From the NCBI RefSeq assembly GCF_009791395.1, contig NZ_WSZK01000026.1, positions 24,492 through 88,491 of the forward strand: DNA of 64,000 nucleotides. Direction: 5' to 3'. Shown piece after piece: positions 45,976-54,772 of the stretch (the first letter of the stretch is position 1; every line of letters starts with the position of its first letter). The translations under genes were made by a program, and so were the position numbers. Origin of the DNA: Halomarina oriensis (GTDB taxonomy: Archaea; Halobacteriota; Halobacteria; Halobacteriales; Haloarculaceae). The notes under the pieces are model-generated. The model made no database searches, was not told the DNA's origin, and saw only the letters and a program-made list of their open reading frames with translations.

Positions 45976-46195
45976 GCGCACTACCGCGGGCGGCGTGGCT
46001 CGTCGATGCGACGGCGTGAGGAAAGAAGCAGGCAGGTGAGCCTTCCATATCGTGCCCACGAACGGAATTGACCCCGCCTGCTTCGACTCGTCAGAGGCGA
46101 GGCTGTCACCTCACCGTTGCACCTAACTGTTTAGGCCAGCGGGGCGACCGCTCGCCGAGCGGGGGTCGGGTCGTGCGTGCGAGCGGGAGTCGGAC
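45976..46195. other. Intergenic region with 9-bp inverted repeat
   Basis: A 220-nt gap between the convergent pyrF and zinc-finger genes. It holds a perfect 9-bp inverted repeat GAAGCAGGC / GCCTGCTTC (46025-46033 and 46076-46084) with a 42-nt loop, and a GGTGAG/CTCACC pair further out. No tRNA or known RNA family was recognised. It could be a structured RNA or terminator region. Confidence 0.35.
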
Positions 46196-46396
46196 TCAGA
46201 ACTGCAGGGTGTCGTCGGCGTCGGGGCGGTCCGGTTCCCGCTCGGCGTCGTGTGGCTTCCCACCCATCTCGCGGATGCAGTCGGTACAGAGGCCCGTCTC
46301 CTCGTCGTAGTGGTCGGCACAGACGACGCTCCCACACCGAGTACAGCTATCGGCCGCCTCCGCCGAGCAGTGTTCACAGAGGCCAGTGACGCTCAT
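46196..46396 (-). CDS. Small zinc-finger protein (B-box/HIT-like)
   Basis: A 66-residue protein with six cysteines plus His/Asp in the pattern CEHC, CTRC, C-x-DHY, CTDC. Two zinc sites of cross-brace type are likely, like B-box or HIT fingers. The C-terminus is acidic and disordered. ATG at 46396. Function unknown; such proteins usually mediate protein binding. Confidence 0.72.
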   Translation of the reverse strand: MSVTGLCEHCSAEAADSCTRCGSVVCADHYDEETGLCTDCIREMGGKPHDAEREPDRPDADDTLQF

Positions 46397-46489
46397 AGCC
46401 GGGGCTTGTCGGTGGGGAGGATTAACGGCACGGCCTGCAGGGGCGGCGAGTGGCGAGGGGTTTAGGCGCTTCCGGCCGTTAGTTCGGCC

Positions 46490-47077
46490 GTGAACCGTGA
46501 ACGGCTGGTGGCGGCGCTCGCGGCGACGTTCGCCGGGTTGGCCGTCCTCCTGACGCTCGTCGCCGTCGTCGCCGAACCGGTGGCGCTGTTCGTCGCCGCG
46601 CCGTTCGCCGTCGTCGCCTACTTGCTGTGGTACCAGGCGTCGGGGCGACTCGTCGAACGCGTCTACGCGAGCGTCGAGCAGCGAGCACGGGTCGACGAGC
46701 GGACACGCCAGCGACGCACCGCCCGCGGCCGGGCGGAGGCCGACGGTGGCCGAGGCGGGTTCGGGGCCGGCCCCCGCCGAACCGGCCAGACGCGCCGGGA
46801 GACGGCCGGCGGCCGACAGGCGCGGGAACGGCAGGCGGGGGGCCGGCGCGCGGGAGGTGGGCGTCGACAGCGCGGACGTCAGCGCCGTGCTCCGCGGACC
46901 GACACCGGACCGAGTACGGCCGAGGCGTACTCCATCCTGGACCTCGACCCGAGCGCGGACCAGTCGGCGGTCAGGAGCGCCTACCGCGAGCGAGTGAAGG
47001 AGACCCATCCGGACCGCGGCGGGAACGAGGAGGAGTTCAAGCGGGTCACTGCGGCGTACGAACGACTCTCGGAGTGA
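46490..47077 (+). CDS. Membrane-anchored J-domain protein with basic RGG linker
   Basis: A 195-residue protein. Two hydrophobic helices (about residues 8-27 and 29-47) form an N-terminal hairpin. Residues about 64-140 are an Arg/Gly-rich linker. The C-terminal J domain (about 143-195) keeps the HPD motif at 173-175 (KETHPDRGG) and the final YERLSE helix. J domains stimulate Hsp70 (DnaK) ATPase, so it may recruit DnaK to the membrane. The GTG start is supported by GTTTAGGC about 27 nt upstream. The strongly basic linker is unusual here. Confidence 0.85.
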   Translation: MNRERLVAALAATFAGLAVLLTLVAVVAEPVALFVAAPFAVVAYLLWYQASGRLVERVYASVEQRARVDERTRQRRTARGRAEADGGRGGFGAGPRRTGQTRRETAGGRQARERQAGGRRAGGGRRQRGRQRRAPRTDTGPSTAEAYSILDLDPSADQSAVRSAYRERVKETHPDRGGNEEEFKRVTAAYERLSE

Positions 47078-47172
47078 GAGCGCCCGAACGTTCGGTGTCG
47101 TACGATAACAGTCGACGAACGGTTACGTCTGCCGGCGTTAAGCCACCACGTACGCGAGTAACACCGCGAGAA

Positions 47173-47179
47173 CTATATC
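47173..47179 (+). promoter_or_regulatory. TATA box for the 84-residue protein gene
   Basis: CTATATC is centred about 25 nt before the ATG at 47201, fitting leaderless transcription. Confidence 0.5.
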
Positions 47180-47200
47180 GTGACCGATGAACCATGAGCT

Positions 47201-47455
47201 ATGGCGACAGACCAGACGGTCGTCCGCTCACAGTTCGCTCACCTCACCGGATGTGAACGAGACCTCCGGTCGACCAACTACATCAGCACACGTCACGACG
47301 AACTCGGGGACGCGCGTTTCGACGTCACGAACCCCGTTCCACTGACGCTCTCCCACGCCGACTTCGTCGACACCGTCCGGACCGTCGCGGCACGGCACGG
47401 CCTCGCAGTCCACGAGACCGACGACCCGTACCACCTCGTCGTCGCCCTCCAGTGA
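47201..47455 (+). CDS. Hypothetical protein
   Basis: An 84-residue soluble protein of unknown function. It is less acidic than its neighbours, with two predicted alpha/beta stretches (PLTLSHADFVDTVRTVAARHGLAV). A well-placed TATA box supports expression. No motif recognised. Confidence 0.62.
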   Translation: MATDQTVVRSQFAHLTGCERDLRSTNYISTRHDELGDARFDVTNPVPLTLSHADFVDTVRTVAARHGLAVHETDDPYHLVVALQ

Positions 47456-47479
47456 GCGAGCGCGGGCCGTCCGACCGCG

Positions 47480-48358
47480 TCACGTCGACCCCGCATCTCG
47501 TGCGGCCAGGACGCCCGCCACGTCGCGTTCGACCGTCGGCGACTGCCAGCGGCCGTCGAGCGCCTCGACGATGGCGGTCACGTCGCCGTGTACTCCAGCT
47601 AGCGTCTCGACGGCCTCGACCCACTCCGTGAGGAGGTCGGCGTACCGTTCCAGTTCCCCGACGGCGTCGTCGCCGCCCGGTCCGAAGTGTCCGTACAGGT
47701 TCAGCGACGGCTCCAGCGCCCGAAGTCGCTCGCAGGTCTCGACGTTCGCGTCGAGGTCGAACGACGGTGGCGGTGTCGTCGGGTAGAGTCGCTCCTCGAA
47801 GAACTGCCCGGCGCTGTCGATGGCGAACAGGGCGTCGGTCGTCTCGTCGAAGACGGCGTAGTGGTGGGGTGCGTGGCCGGGCGCGTCGACGAACTCGAGG
47901 GTGTGATCGCCGCAGTCGAGCGTCTCGCCGCCCGAGACGGCGACTACCCGGTCCTCGGGGATCGGCTGTGGGACCCCGTAGGGGTCGGTCCGACCGGTCG
48001 CGGCGTCGACGCTCTCGCGGAGTCGCGCCAGTCGCTCGGGGTCGGTCAGGTAGCCGACGCCGCGTTCGTGGACGTAGACCGTCGCGTTCTCGCAGTGGTC
48101 GGCGAGTGCGCCCGCACCGCCGGCGTGGTCGAGGTGGACGTGGGTGACGAGGACGGCCGCGACGTCCGCGGGCGCGATGGCGAGTCGGTCGAGTGCTTCG
48201 GCGAACCGGTCGACGCTGTCGGCGGTCCCCGCGTCGACGAGGACCGGTCGCTCGGCGTCGAGGACGTACGCCGAGAGCGCGCCGGGCGTCCCGAAGAGGT
48301 GCGCGTCGAGCAGGTACGTGGCCGGCGCGACGCGGACCGGTCTGACGGGCGGCGTCAT
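47480..48358 (-). CDS. MBL-fold metallo-hydrolase
   Basis: A 292-residue metallo-beta-lactamase-fold hydrolase. The zinc motif is THVHLDHAGG, with the later His in APGHAPHH, Asp in AIDSAGQFF and His in GHFGPGG. It is in the glyoxalase II-like subgroup of broad MBL hydrolases; substrate unknown. It is divergent from the HAD phosphatase gene, 53 nt apart. Confidence 0.9.
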   Translation of the reverse strand: MTPPVRPVRVAPATYLLDAHLFGTPGALSAYVLDAERPVLVDAGTADSVDRFAEALDRLAIAPADVAAVLVTHVHLDHAGGAGALADHCENATVYVHERGVGYLTDPERLARLRESVDAATGRTDPYGVPQPIPEDRVVAVSGGETLDCGDHTLEFVDAPGHAPHHYAVFDETTDALFAIDSAGQFFEERLYPTTPPPSFDLDANVETCERLRALEPSLNLYGHFGPGGDDAVGELERYADLLTEWVEAVETLAGVHGDVTAIVEALDGRWQSPTVERDVAGVLAARDAGST

Positions 48359-48411
48359 ACCCGACGTTCGGAGAGCGGTGGCTTGATTCCGACGGGCGTC
48401 CACCCAACGCC

Positions 48412-49095
48412 ATGACCCCACCACTGGCCGTCGACATCGACGGGACGCTCACCGACGGGACGGGCGCTATCGACCCGCGTGTCATGACGCCGCTGCGTGA
48501 GTGGCCCGACCCCGTCGTCGTCGCCACCGGGAAGGCCCTCCCCTACCCCGTCGCGCTCTGTCACTTCGTCGGTATCCCGACGCGCGTCGTCGCGGAGAAC
48601 GGCGGCGCGGTCTACCTCGAAGACGACGACGCGTTGACGTTCGTCGGTGACCGTGAGGCCGCCCAGCGCGTCGTCGACGAGTACCGCGAACGGGGCTACG
48701 ACCTGGGGTACGGCGACGTGGACTTCACGAACCGCTGGCGCGAGACCGAACTCGCGGTCAGTCTCGACCGGCCCGGCGAACCGTTGCGCGAACTCGCCGC
48801 CGCCGCGGGGATGCACGTCTTCGACACGGGCTACGCCTACCACGTGACGAGTCCCGGCGTCGACAAGGGCGCAGCCCTAGAGACGGTCTGTGACCGCCTC
48901 GGTCGGTCGCTCGACGAGTTCGCCATGGTCGGCGACTCGGAGAACGACGCCGCGGCGTTCGAGGTCGTCGGCGAGTCCTACGCCGTCGCCAACGCCGACG
49001 AGACGGCGAAGCGGGCGGCCGACCACGTCACCGAGGCGAGCTACGCCGACGGCTTCCTCGAAGCGCTGGAGGCCCTCCAGTCGCACCGACCGTGA
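48412..49095 (+). CDS. HAD-IIB phosphatase, phosphoglycolate phosphatase type
   Basis: A 227-residue archaeal phosphoglycolate phosphatase-like HAD. Motif I is AVDIDGTLTD, motif II is VVATGKAL, the K of motif III is in VDKGAALE, and motif IV is VGDSENDAAAF. The C2B cap size matches the archaeal subgroup (TIGR01487-like). The substrate is tentatively 2-phosphoglycolate. The transporter gene follows after about 20 nt. Confidence 0.9.
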   Translation: MTPPLAVDIDGTLTDGTGAIDPRVMTPLREWPDPVVVATGKALPYPVALCHFVGIPTRVVAENGGAVYLEDDDALTFVGDREAAQRVVDEYRERGYDLGYGDVDFTNRWRETELAVSLDRPGEPLRELAAAAGMHVFDTGYAYHVTSPGVDKGAALETVCDRLGRSLDEFAMVGDSENDAAAFEVVGESYAVANADETAKRAADHVTEASYADGFLEALEALQSHRP

Positions 49096-49114
49096 CCGGC
49101 GGGGAGCCCCCACG

Positions 49115-50032
49115 GTGAGCAGGTCGGTCGCGGCGCTCGCTCCCCTCGGGGCGGCCGTCCTGTGGGGCGTACTCTACGTCGTCAGCACGTGGGGGTTCGC
49201 CGTCGTCCCGCCGTTGACCCTCGCGTTCTTCCGGATGGTCGTGGGCGCGGCGGTCCTGCTGGTGGTCGTCCGCGTGAGCAAACCCCGGCGGACGTTCAGT
49301 CGGCGCGAGTGGCGGTCGTTCGCCGTCCTCGGTGGGTGGGTCGCCGTCTCCATCGCCACCCAGTACCTCGGGACCGCGCTGACGAGCGCCGGCCAGGGGT
49401 CGCTCGTGACGCTCCTGACACCCGTGTTCACCCTCGTGCTGGCCGTCACCGTCTTCGACGAGTCGCTCTCCCGACGTGGGGCGCTCGGGATGACGCTCGC
49501 CACCGTCGGAACCGTGGCCCTCGTCGTCGGTCGGTCGGGGGTCGACGCCGGCGGGAACCTCCTCGGGTCGGGGCTGCTCGTGGTCGCCGGCGGGACGTTC
49601 GCGGTCTACACGGTGTACGGCAAGCCGCTGATCAGGCGGTACTCCGCGCTGGAGGCGGCGACCTACGCGACGCTGACTTCGCTCCCGCTGTTCGGCGCGT
49701 TCGCGCTCGCGGAGTACCTGCTGCGACCGGCGGCGTTCGGGTTCGCCGTCACGGGGACGCTCGTGGCGGCCGTCGCCTACCTGGGTGCGTTCGGGACCGC
49801 CGCCGCCTGGTATCTCTGGTACAAGGGGATGGAGTACGTCGGGGCGGCGACCATCGCGGTGTTCTTCTTCGCACAACCGGTGGTCGGTGTCGCGCTGGGT
49901 GCCCTCGTCCTCGGCGAACCCGTCGGCGCACCGCTGTTCGTCGGCGGGACCGTCATGGCCGTCGGCATCTACCTCGCGAGTACCACCGACACCACGGTCG
50001 AGCGCGGGGAGACCGGGGCCGACGAGTCCTGA
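49115..50032 (+). CDS. EamA/DMT family transporter
   Basis: A 305-residue drug/metabolite-type permease with ten hydrophobic helices arranged as two EamA repeats (VSRSVAALAPLGAAVLWGVLY at the start; the second repeat begins near LLGSGLLVVAGGTFAVYTVYG). A GTG at 49115 is the only good in-frame start after the phosphatase stop. Substrate unknown. Confidence 0.87.
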   Translation: MSRSVAALAPLGAAVLWGVLYVVSTWGFAVVPPLTLAFFRMVVGAAVLLVVVRVSKPRRTFSRREWRSFAVLGGWVAVSIATQYLGTALTSAGQGSLVTLLTPVFTLVLAVTVFDESLSRRGALGMTLATVGTVALVVGRSGVDAGGNLLGSGLLVVAGGTFAVYTVYGKPLIRRYSALEAATYATLTSLPLFGAFALAEYLLRPAAFGFAVTGTLVAAVAYLGAFGTAAAWYLWYKGMEYVGAATIAVFFFAQPVVGVALGALVLGEPVGAPLFVGGTVMAVGIYLASTTDTTVERGETGADES

Positions 50033-50099
50033 CGGCACTACTGACAACCATTCACACCCGCGGGAAGCCTTTTCACGGGTGGCGGACTAGCGTCACTCG

Positions 50100-51725
50100 A
50101 TGAGCCCCGACCGGGCCGTGTTGGAGCAGGCGCTCGAACGCGGCGAGCAGGAGGGTGGCAGCGTGGAGTTCAAAGAACGGCTCACGCGTGCCCTCCACCT
50201 CGCGGACGGACGGCTGGAAAGCCTCGCGGCGCAACTGCGCCACCGTGTCCTCTCCGGCGACGGCGAGGCCACGTACGTCGTCGGCGTCACCGACGACGGC
50301 GGCCTCGCCGGTATCGCGCCGGCGGCGTTCTCCGAGACGATGGACGTCCTCTCCTTGCTGGCCGAGGAGGCCGGCGCACACATCGACGAGGTGCAGACGT
50401 GGGGTGTCCCCGACGGGAGCGGCACCGAGGGCGGGAACGGCCTCGTCGGCGTCGCTACCATCCGCGAGGGGGCGATGCTCGACGTCGACGACGAGCACAT
50501 CGTCGTCGGGACGGCGGGCCACGTCGACCACGGGAAGTCCACGCTGGTCGGGTCGCTCGTGACGGGCCAACCCGACGACGGCGAAGGGGGGACCCGGAGT
50601 TTCCTCGACGTCCAGCCCCACGAGGTCGAGCGCGGCCTGTCGGCGGACCTCTCGTACGGCGTCTACGGCTTCGACGAGGGCGACCCGGTCCGGATGGACA
50701 ACCCCCACCGCAAGACCGACCGGGCACGTATCGTCGAGGAGGCCGACCGCCTCGTCTCGTTCGTCGACACCGTCGGTCACGAACCGTGGCTTCGCACCAC
50801 GATTCGTGGCCTCGTCGGGCAGAAACTCGACTACGGCCTGCTCGTCGTCGCGGCCGACGACGGCCCGACGAAGACGACCCGCGAACACCTCGGCATCCTG
50901 TTGGCGACGGACCTGCCGACCATCGTCGCCATCACGAAGACGGACGTGGTCGACGACGCACGCGTCGAGGAGGTCGAACGCGAGGTCGAACGCCTGCTTC
51001 GCAACGCCGACCGGACGCCGCTCAGAATCGACCGCTACGGCGTCGAGACGGCCATCGAGGAGATCAGCGAACAGGTCGTCCCCGTCCTGCGGACCAGCGC
51101 GGTGACGATGGCGGGACTGCAGGAACTGGACGAACTGTTCGAGCGTCTGCCGAAGACGGCCGACGGCGCGGGCGACTTCTCGATGTACATCGACCGGACG
51201 TACAAGGTGGCGGGGGTCGGGGCAGTCGCCTCGGGCACCGTCCGGACCGGGACGGTGAGCGCCGGCGACGAACTCCTGCTCGGCCCGATGAACGACGGCA
51301 CGTTCCGCGAGGTGGAGGTCCGGAGCATCGAGATGCACTACCACCGCGTCGACGAGGCGAAGGCCGGCCGCATCGTCGGTGTCGCGCTCAAGGGCGTCCG
51401 CGAGTCGGCGGTCGAACGCGGGATGGTGCTGTTGCCCCGCGACGCCGACCCACGGGCCGTCCGGGAGTTCGAGGCGGAGGTGATGGTGCTCAACCACCCG
51501 ACGCGCATCCAGTCGGGCTACGAACCCGTCGTCCACGTCGAGACGGTGAGCGAGGCCGCCGAGTTCACCCCGGAGGGCGGCCACCTCCTGCCCGGCGACA
51601 GGGGGACGACGCGCGTCCGGTTCAAGTTCCGACCGTACTACGTCGAACCCGGCCAGCGGTTCGTCTTCCGTGAGGGCCAGTCGAAGGGCGTCGGCACCGT
51701 CACCGACGTGACGCCGGCCGAGTGA
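50100..51725 (+). CDS. GTPBP1-like translational GTPase
   Basis: A 541-residue GTPase of the EF-Tu/eEF1A superfamily, most like eukaryotic GTPBP1/2. The N-terminal 135 residues form an extra domain. The P-loop is GTAGHVDHGKST, the G3 motif is VDTVGHEPW, and ITKTD supplies the G4 specificity residues. Domains II and III follow. The archaeal role is unsettled; GTPBP1 relatives act in mRNA decay or ribosome rescue. ATG at 50100. Confidence 0.9.
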   Translation: MSPDRAVLEQALERGEQEGGSVEFKERLTRALHLADGRLESLAAQLRHRVLSGDGEATYVVGVTDDGGLAGIAPAAFSETMDVLSLLAEEAGAHIDEVQTWGVPDGSGTEGGNGLVGVATIREGAMLDVDDEHIVVGTAGHVDHGKSTLVGSLVTGQPDDGEGGTRSFLDVQPHEVERGLSADLSYGVYGFDEGDPVRMDNPHRKTDRARIVEEADRLVSFVDTVGHEPWLRTTIRGLVGQKLDYGLLVVAADDGPTKTTREHLGILLATDLPTIVAITKTDVVDDARVEEVEREVERLLRNADRTPLRIDRYGVETAIEEISEQVVPVLRTSAVTMAGLQELDELFERLPKTADGAGDFSMYIDRTYKVAGVGAVASGTVRTGTVSAGDELLLGPMNDGTFREVEVRSIEMHYHRVDEAKAGRIVGVALKGVRESAVERGMVLLPRDADPRAVREFEAEVMVLNHPTRIQSGYEPVVHVETVSEAAEFTPEGGHLLPGDRGTTRVRFKFRPYYVEPGQRFVFREGQSKGVGTVTDVTPAE

Positions 51726-51763
51726 CCAGCAGTCTATCACGGTAAACCGTGTCACGCTGAGCG

Positions 51764-51771
51764 ATTTATGC
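51764..51771 (+). promoter_or_regulatory. TATA box for small membrane protein gene
   Basis: ATTTATGC is centred about 27 nt before the ATG at 51795, so this small gene has its own leaderless promoter. Confidence 0.5.
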
Positions 51772-51794
51772 CTCTGTAGCCCGTAGTTACTCCC

Positions 51795-52025
51795 ATGTCA
51801 GCAGTCGGGAAACAGATAAAGGAGTACAACCGGACGCTCAGCGAGCGCCAGAAGGTCCGTGGCGGAGCGTTGCTCATCGCCGTCGGCACGCTCCTCATCA
51901 CGCTCCTCGTCTTCACCGGGCTTCCAACCGCGCTACAGGTCCTCATCGGCCTGATGTCGGTCGCGCTCATCGTCGCCGGGACGCTCTCACTCGGCACGTC
52001 CGGCATCACGGGTCGCGCGGTCTGA
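51795..52025 (+). CDS. Small two-helix membrane protein
   Basis: A 76-residue protein with an N-terminal basic amphipathic stretch (MSAVGKQIKEYNRTLSERQKV) and two hydrophobic helices (about 24-42 and 47-66). No family recognised. The TATA box and codon use support it as a gene. Confidence 0.68.
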   Translation: MSAVGKQIKEYNRTLSERQKVRGGALLIAVGTLLITLLVFTGLPTALQVLIGLMSVALIVAGTLSLGTSGITGRAV

Positions 52026-52053
52026 GCCAGCGACCCGGCCGGGGCGTCGGTGT

Positions 52054-52455
52054 TCAGTCGTCCTCCACCGTCGGTGGCGTCCCCACGGACGTCTCCTCCG
52101 GGTGCTCGATTCGTCGCGCCCATCGCAGCAACGACTCCAGCGTCGGCGACGGCCGGTAGCGGACCGCCTCCGTCCCGGCGTCGACCGAGACGACGCCCGA
52201 GTCGACCAGTCGCGGGAGGTGTGCGTGTGTCAGCGTCGTTCGGGCGCGTCGGCGGTCGCCGTCCCCCTGTACCTCGGCGACGGCAGTCGTGAGCGCCTCC
52301 GACGAGACCGTACCCTCGTCTGCGAGTCGATACAGCATCGCCCGGCGCGGTCGAGCGGCGAGGAGGTCGAACGCCGTGTCGAGCGCCACGTCCCACTCGT
52401 CGTCGGTGTCGCCGTCGAACCCCTCGGGGGAGACGTCCCGAGAGTTCCCGCTCAT
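52054..52455 (-). CDS. Winged-HTH DUF7344-like protein
   Basis: A 133-residue protein. The core resembles the haloarchaeal DUF7344 winged helix: AFDLLAARPRRAMLYRLADEGTVS followed by TLTHAHLPRLVDSGVVSV and RYRPSPTLESLLRW. These are probable transcription factors, from the fold look and memory of the family. ATG at 52455. Confidence 0.8.
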   Translation of the reverse strand: MSGNSRDVSPEGFDGDTDDEWDVALDTAFDLLAARPRRAMLYRLADEGTVSSEALTTAVAEVQGDGDRRRARTTLTHAHLPRLVDSGVVSVDAGTEAVRYRPSPTLESLLRWARRIEHPEETSVGTPPTVEDD

Positions 52456-52623
52456 CGCCGGCCTCGAACCGTGTCGTCGCTGCAGCGACCGACCGACGAG
52501 GTGCCGTCGTCTCGCGGGCCGTCGCGTTCGTGGTACCCGTTCACAGTATCCGCTGTTCGTCCGGGTCGGCATATACTCACCCACCGTCCCGCGGTTCAGG
52601 CCCCGTACCGCGTCCGCGCCGTG

Positions 52624-53319
52624 TCACACCGACCGGTCGGTCGTGCGGACCAGGTCGGGGAGCGCGTGGAGCGAGTCGAGTCGAGCGTCGGGGACCACCC
52701 CGTCGGCCGTACGCGGGCCGACGAGCACGGAGACGATACCGGTCGCGTTCGCGCCAGTCACGTCCGTCTCCGGGGAGTCACCGACGAACAGCGTCCGTTC
52801 TGCGGTCACGCCGAGCGCCGCCAGTGCGACCGCGAACGGCTCCGTCGCGGGTTTCGGTGGCGTCTCCTCGCCGGCACACACCACCACGTCGAACGCGTCG
52901 GGGCGGCCCAGTCCCGAGAGCTTCTCGTGTTGTGCGTCGCGTGGCCCGTTCGTGACGACGCCGAGCGGCAGGTCGCCGGCGAGCGTGTCGAGCGTCGACA
53001 GCGCCCCCGGCGTCGGGGTCACGTCGCGGTGGTCACGTTCGGCGGCGAACGTCCGGGCGAGCGACCGGCCGACGGCGGGGTCGTGACCGCGGTCCTCGCA
53101 GAGCGCGGCGAAGCATCGTTCGCGCAGGTCGGTCATCCCGTCGGCTTCCGCGGCGAACTCGTCGAACGCGTCGTAGTACGCCTCGACCGGGAACAGCGGG
53201 TCGAGACCCTCGCGCTCGAAGGCGACGGCGAGCACCTCGGCCGGCGACCGGCGGTACCGACAGAGCGTCCCGTCGAGGTCGAACAGGACGGCGCTCGTCG
53301 GGGGGTTCGTTCCGACCAT
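52624..53319 (-). CDS. HAD family hydrolase
   Basis: A 231-residue HAD phosphatase. Motif I is LFDLDGTLCRY, motif II is GVVTNGPRD, the Lys is in TPPKPATEPF and motif IV is FVGDSPETDV. It resembles the subfamily I/GS1 phosphatases. Its start overlaps the previous gene's stop by 1 nt (TGATG), and it is the third gene of the mch operon. Confidence 0.9.
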   Translation of the reverse strand: MVGTNPPTSAVLFDLDGTLCRYRRSPAEVLAVAFEREGLDPLFPVEAYYDAFDEFAAEADGMTDLRERCFAALCEDRGHDPAVGRSLARTFAAERDHRDVTPTPGALSTLDTLAGDLPLGVVTNGPRDAQHEKLSGLGRPDAFDVVVCAGEETPPKPATEPFAVALAALGVTAERTLFVGDSPETDVTGANATGIVSVLVGPRTADGVVPDARLDSLHALPDLVRTTDRSV

Positions 53320-53834
53320 CACTCGGTCGCCGGCGGGTCGTCGGTCGGTCGATAGCCGCCGTCGACGCGCTGGGCGAAGCCGAACTCGACGCTCCAGGCG
53401 AGCGCCCGGCCGGTGCGTTCGAGCCAGACGTCCTCCCAGTCCGTCCGGCGCGAGCGCTCCCAGTGCGGGACTCGCTCGCGGACCCGTTCGTAGGCGTCCT
53501 CGGGCGTGAGTGGCGTCTCGCCGTCGGCCGCGGCGGTGTCGAGGACGGCCAGCAGGTCGGCGACAGGGTGGACCCGTTCGCGGAACGCACGCGCCAGGTC
53601 GGTGTCGTCGAGGTCCGCACGCGTCTGGTAGTACTTCCCGTCGCTCTCGGCGACCGGTCCCAGCGCGCGGAGGAACGTCAGCCACTCCCTGGCCGCGTCG
53701 CGGGAGGCGATGGGGGTGTCCGCGACGAGGCGGGCACAGCAGTCGTCCTCGCTGCCCGGGACGAGCGGGACGGCCAGCGTCACCTCGCGGACGAACCGTA
53801 GCGAGCGCGGTTCGGGGACGACCTTGAACTTCAC
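53319..53834 (-). CDS. Conserved haloarchaeal protein in mch operon
   Basis: A 171-residue soluble protein of unknown function. Conserved-looking segments are PRSLRFVREVTLAVPLVPGSED near the N-terminus and LTPEDAYERVRERVPHWERSRR in the second half. It is sandwiched between mch (4-nt overlap) and the HAD gene (1-nt overlap). I do not recognise the family. Confidence 0.75.
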   Translation of the reverse strand: MKFKVVPEPRSLRFVREVTLAVPLVPGSEDDCCARLVADTPIASRDAAREWLTFLRALGPVAESDGKYYQTRADLDDTDLARAFRERVHPVADLLAVLDTAAADGETPLTPEDAYERVRERVPHWERSRRTDWEDVWLERTGRALAWSVEFGFAQRVDGGYRPTDDPPATE

Positions 53835-54772
53835 GACCCGTCGAGTCCGAACGAGTCCGCGAGCAGTGTCTCGTCGGTCTCGCCGTAGCTCGTCGCCTCG
53901 CCGCCGACCACGTCGACGCTGACCTGTGCGGGCGCGAAGACGCTCGTCGGCACGTCGTAGAAGTCCCAGTCGACGTCCTCGAACACCTCGGCGAACGACG
54001 TGCCGTACTCCTCGGCGGCCGTCGAGGCCACCTCGTCGAACCGGTCGAACGGCGAGTCACAGACGAGGTGCGCCCGACCACCGTAGGCCAGTGCGTCGTT
54101 CGTCCGTGCGAGCGCCACGCGTTCGTCCTCGGCGACGGGGGCGACGGGGGCGCTCGCGGTGATCGAGAGCAGGTCCATCGGGTCGTAGCCCAGTTCCGAG
54201 CAACGGAACGCCGCCAGTTCGCCGACCCGTGCGGCGGTGGCGACGCTGCCGGCGATGCTCGCGGTGGGGTAGACCGGCAGGAAGACGCTCCCCACGTCCA
54301 CGTCCGCGAGGTCCGCGACGTGTTCGGCGACCGCTTCGGTCGGGTGTTCGTCGGCTTCGAGCGCGAGGATGGCGAACTCGAAGGCGTCGGCGTAGCCGAC
54401 GCGCTGGAACTCCTCCTCCTCGGCGACGAGCGCACGGGCGGGACCGCTCCCGAGTGCCTCGTAGCCGTCGACACTGACCTCCCAGCCGGCTTTCTGCGAG
54501 CAGAGCAGGCCGAGCGCCGGTTGGTCGGTCGAGACGTCGACGTACGTCCGGGGGGTGCCCGCGAGGTCGCCCAGTCGGGCGGACATCGTCGCCAGCCCCG
54601 CGGACTGTATCTCGGCGAGCAGTAGCCCCGCTTCGACGCCGCCGATGGCGTCGAGACCGAAGTCGAGGACCGTCGCGCCGTTGTCGAGTTCGTAGGCGTC
54701 GACGGCGAGTTCGTCGCCGAACTCGATGGCCTCGTCGACGAGTTCGAGCGCCATCCGATTGAGACTCTCCAT
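53831..54772 (-). CDS. mch: Methenyltetrahydromethanopterin cyclohydrolase
   Basis: A 313-residue archaeal Mch that hydrates methenyl-pterin to 5-formyl-pterin in C1 metabolism. Marks are the N-terminal MESLNRMALELVDEA, GGVEAGLLLAEI, DQPALGLLCSQKAGWE and YPTASIAGSVATAARVGELA. Haloarchaea use this gene with folate-type carriers. First gene of a three-gene, overlapping operon (mch, unknown protein, HAD). Confidence 0.94.
   Translation of the reverse strand: MESLNRMALELVDEAIEFGDELAVDAYELDNGATVLDFGLDAIGGVEAGLLLAEIQSAGLATMSARLGDLAGTPRTYVDVSTDQPALGLLCSQKAGWEVSVDGYEALGSGPARALVAEEEEFQRVGYADAFEFAILALEADEHPTEAVAEHVADLADVDVGSVFLPVYPTASIAGSVATAARVGELAAFRCSELGYDPMDLLSITASAPVAPVAEDERVALARTNDALAYGGRAHLVCDSPFDRFDEVASTAAEEYGTSFAEVFEDVDWDFYDVPTSVFAPAQVSVDVVGGEATSYGETDETLLADSFGLDGS

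Noticed and set aside
46060..46080. GGAATTGAC stretch resembling a 16S rRNA segment
   Set aside because: Only a short coincidental match; flanks do not resemble rRNA.
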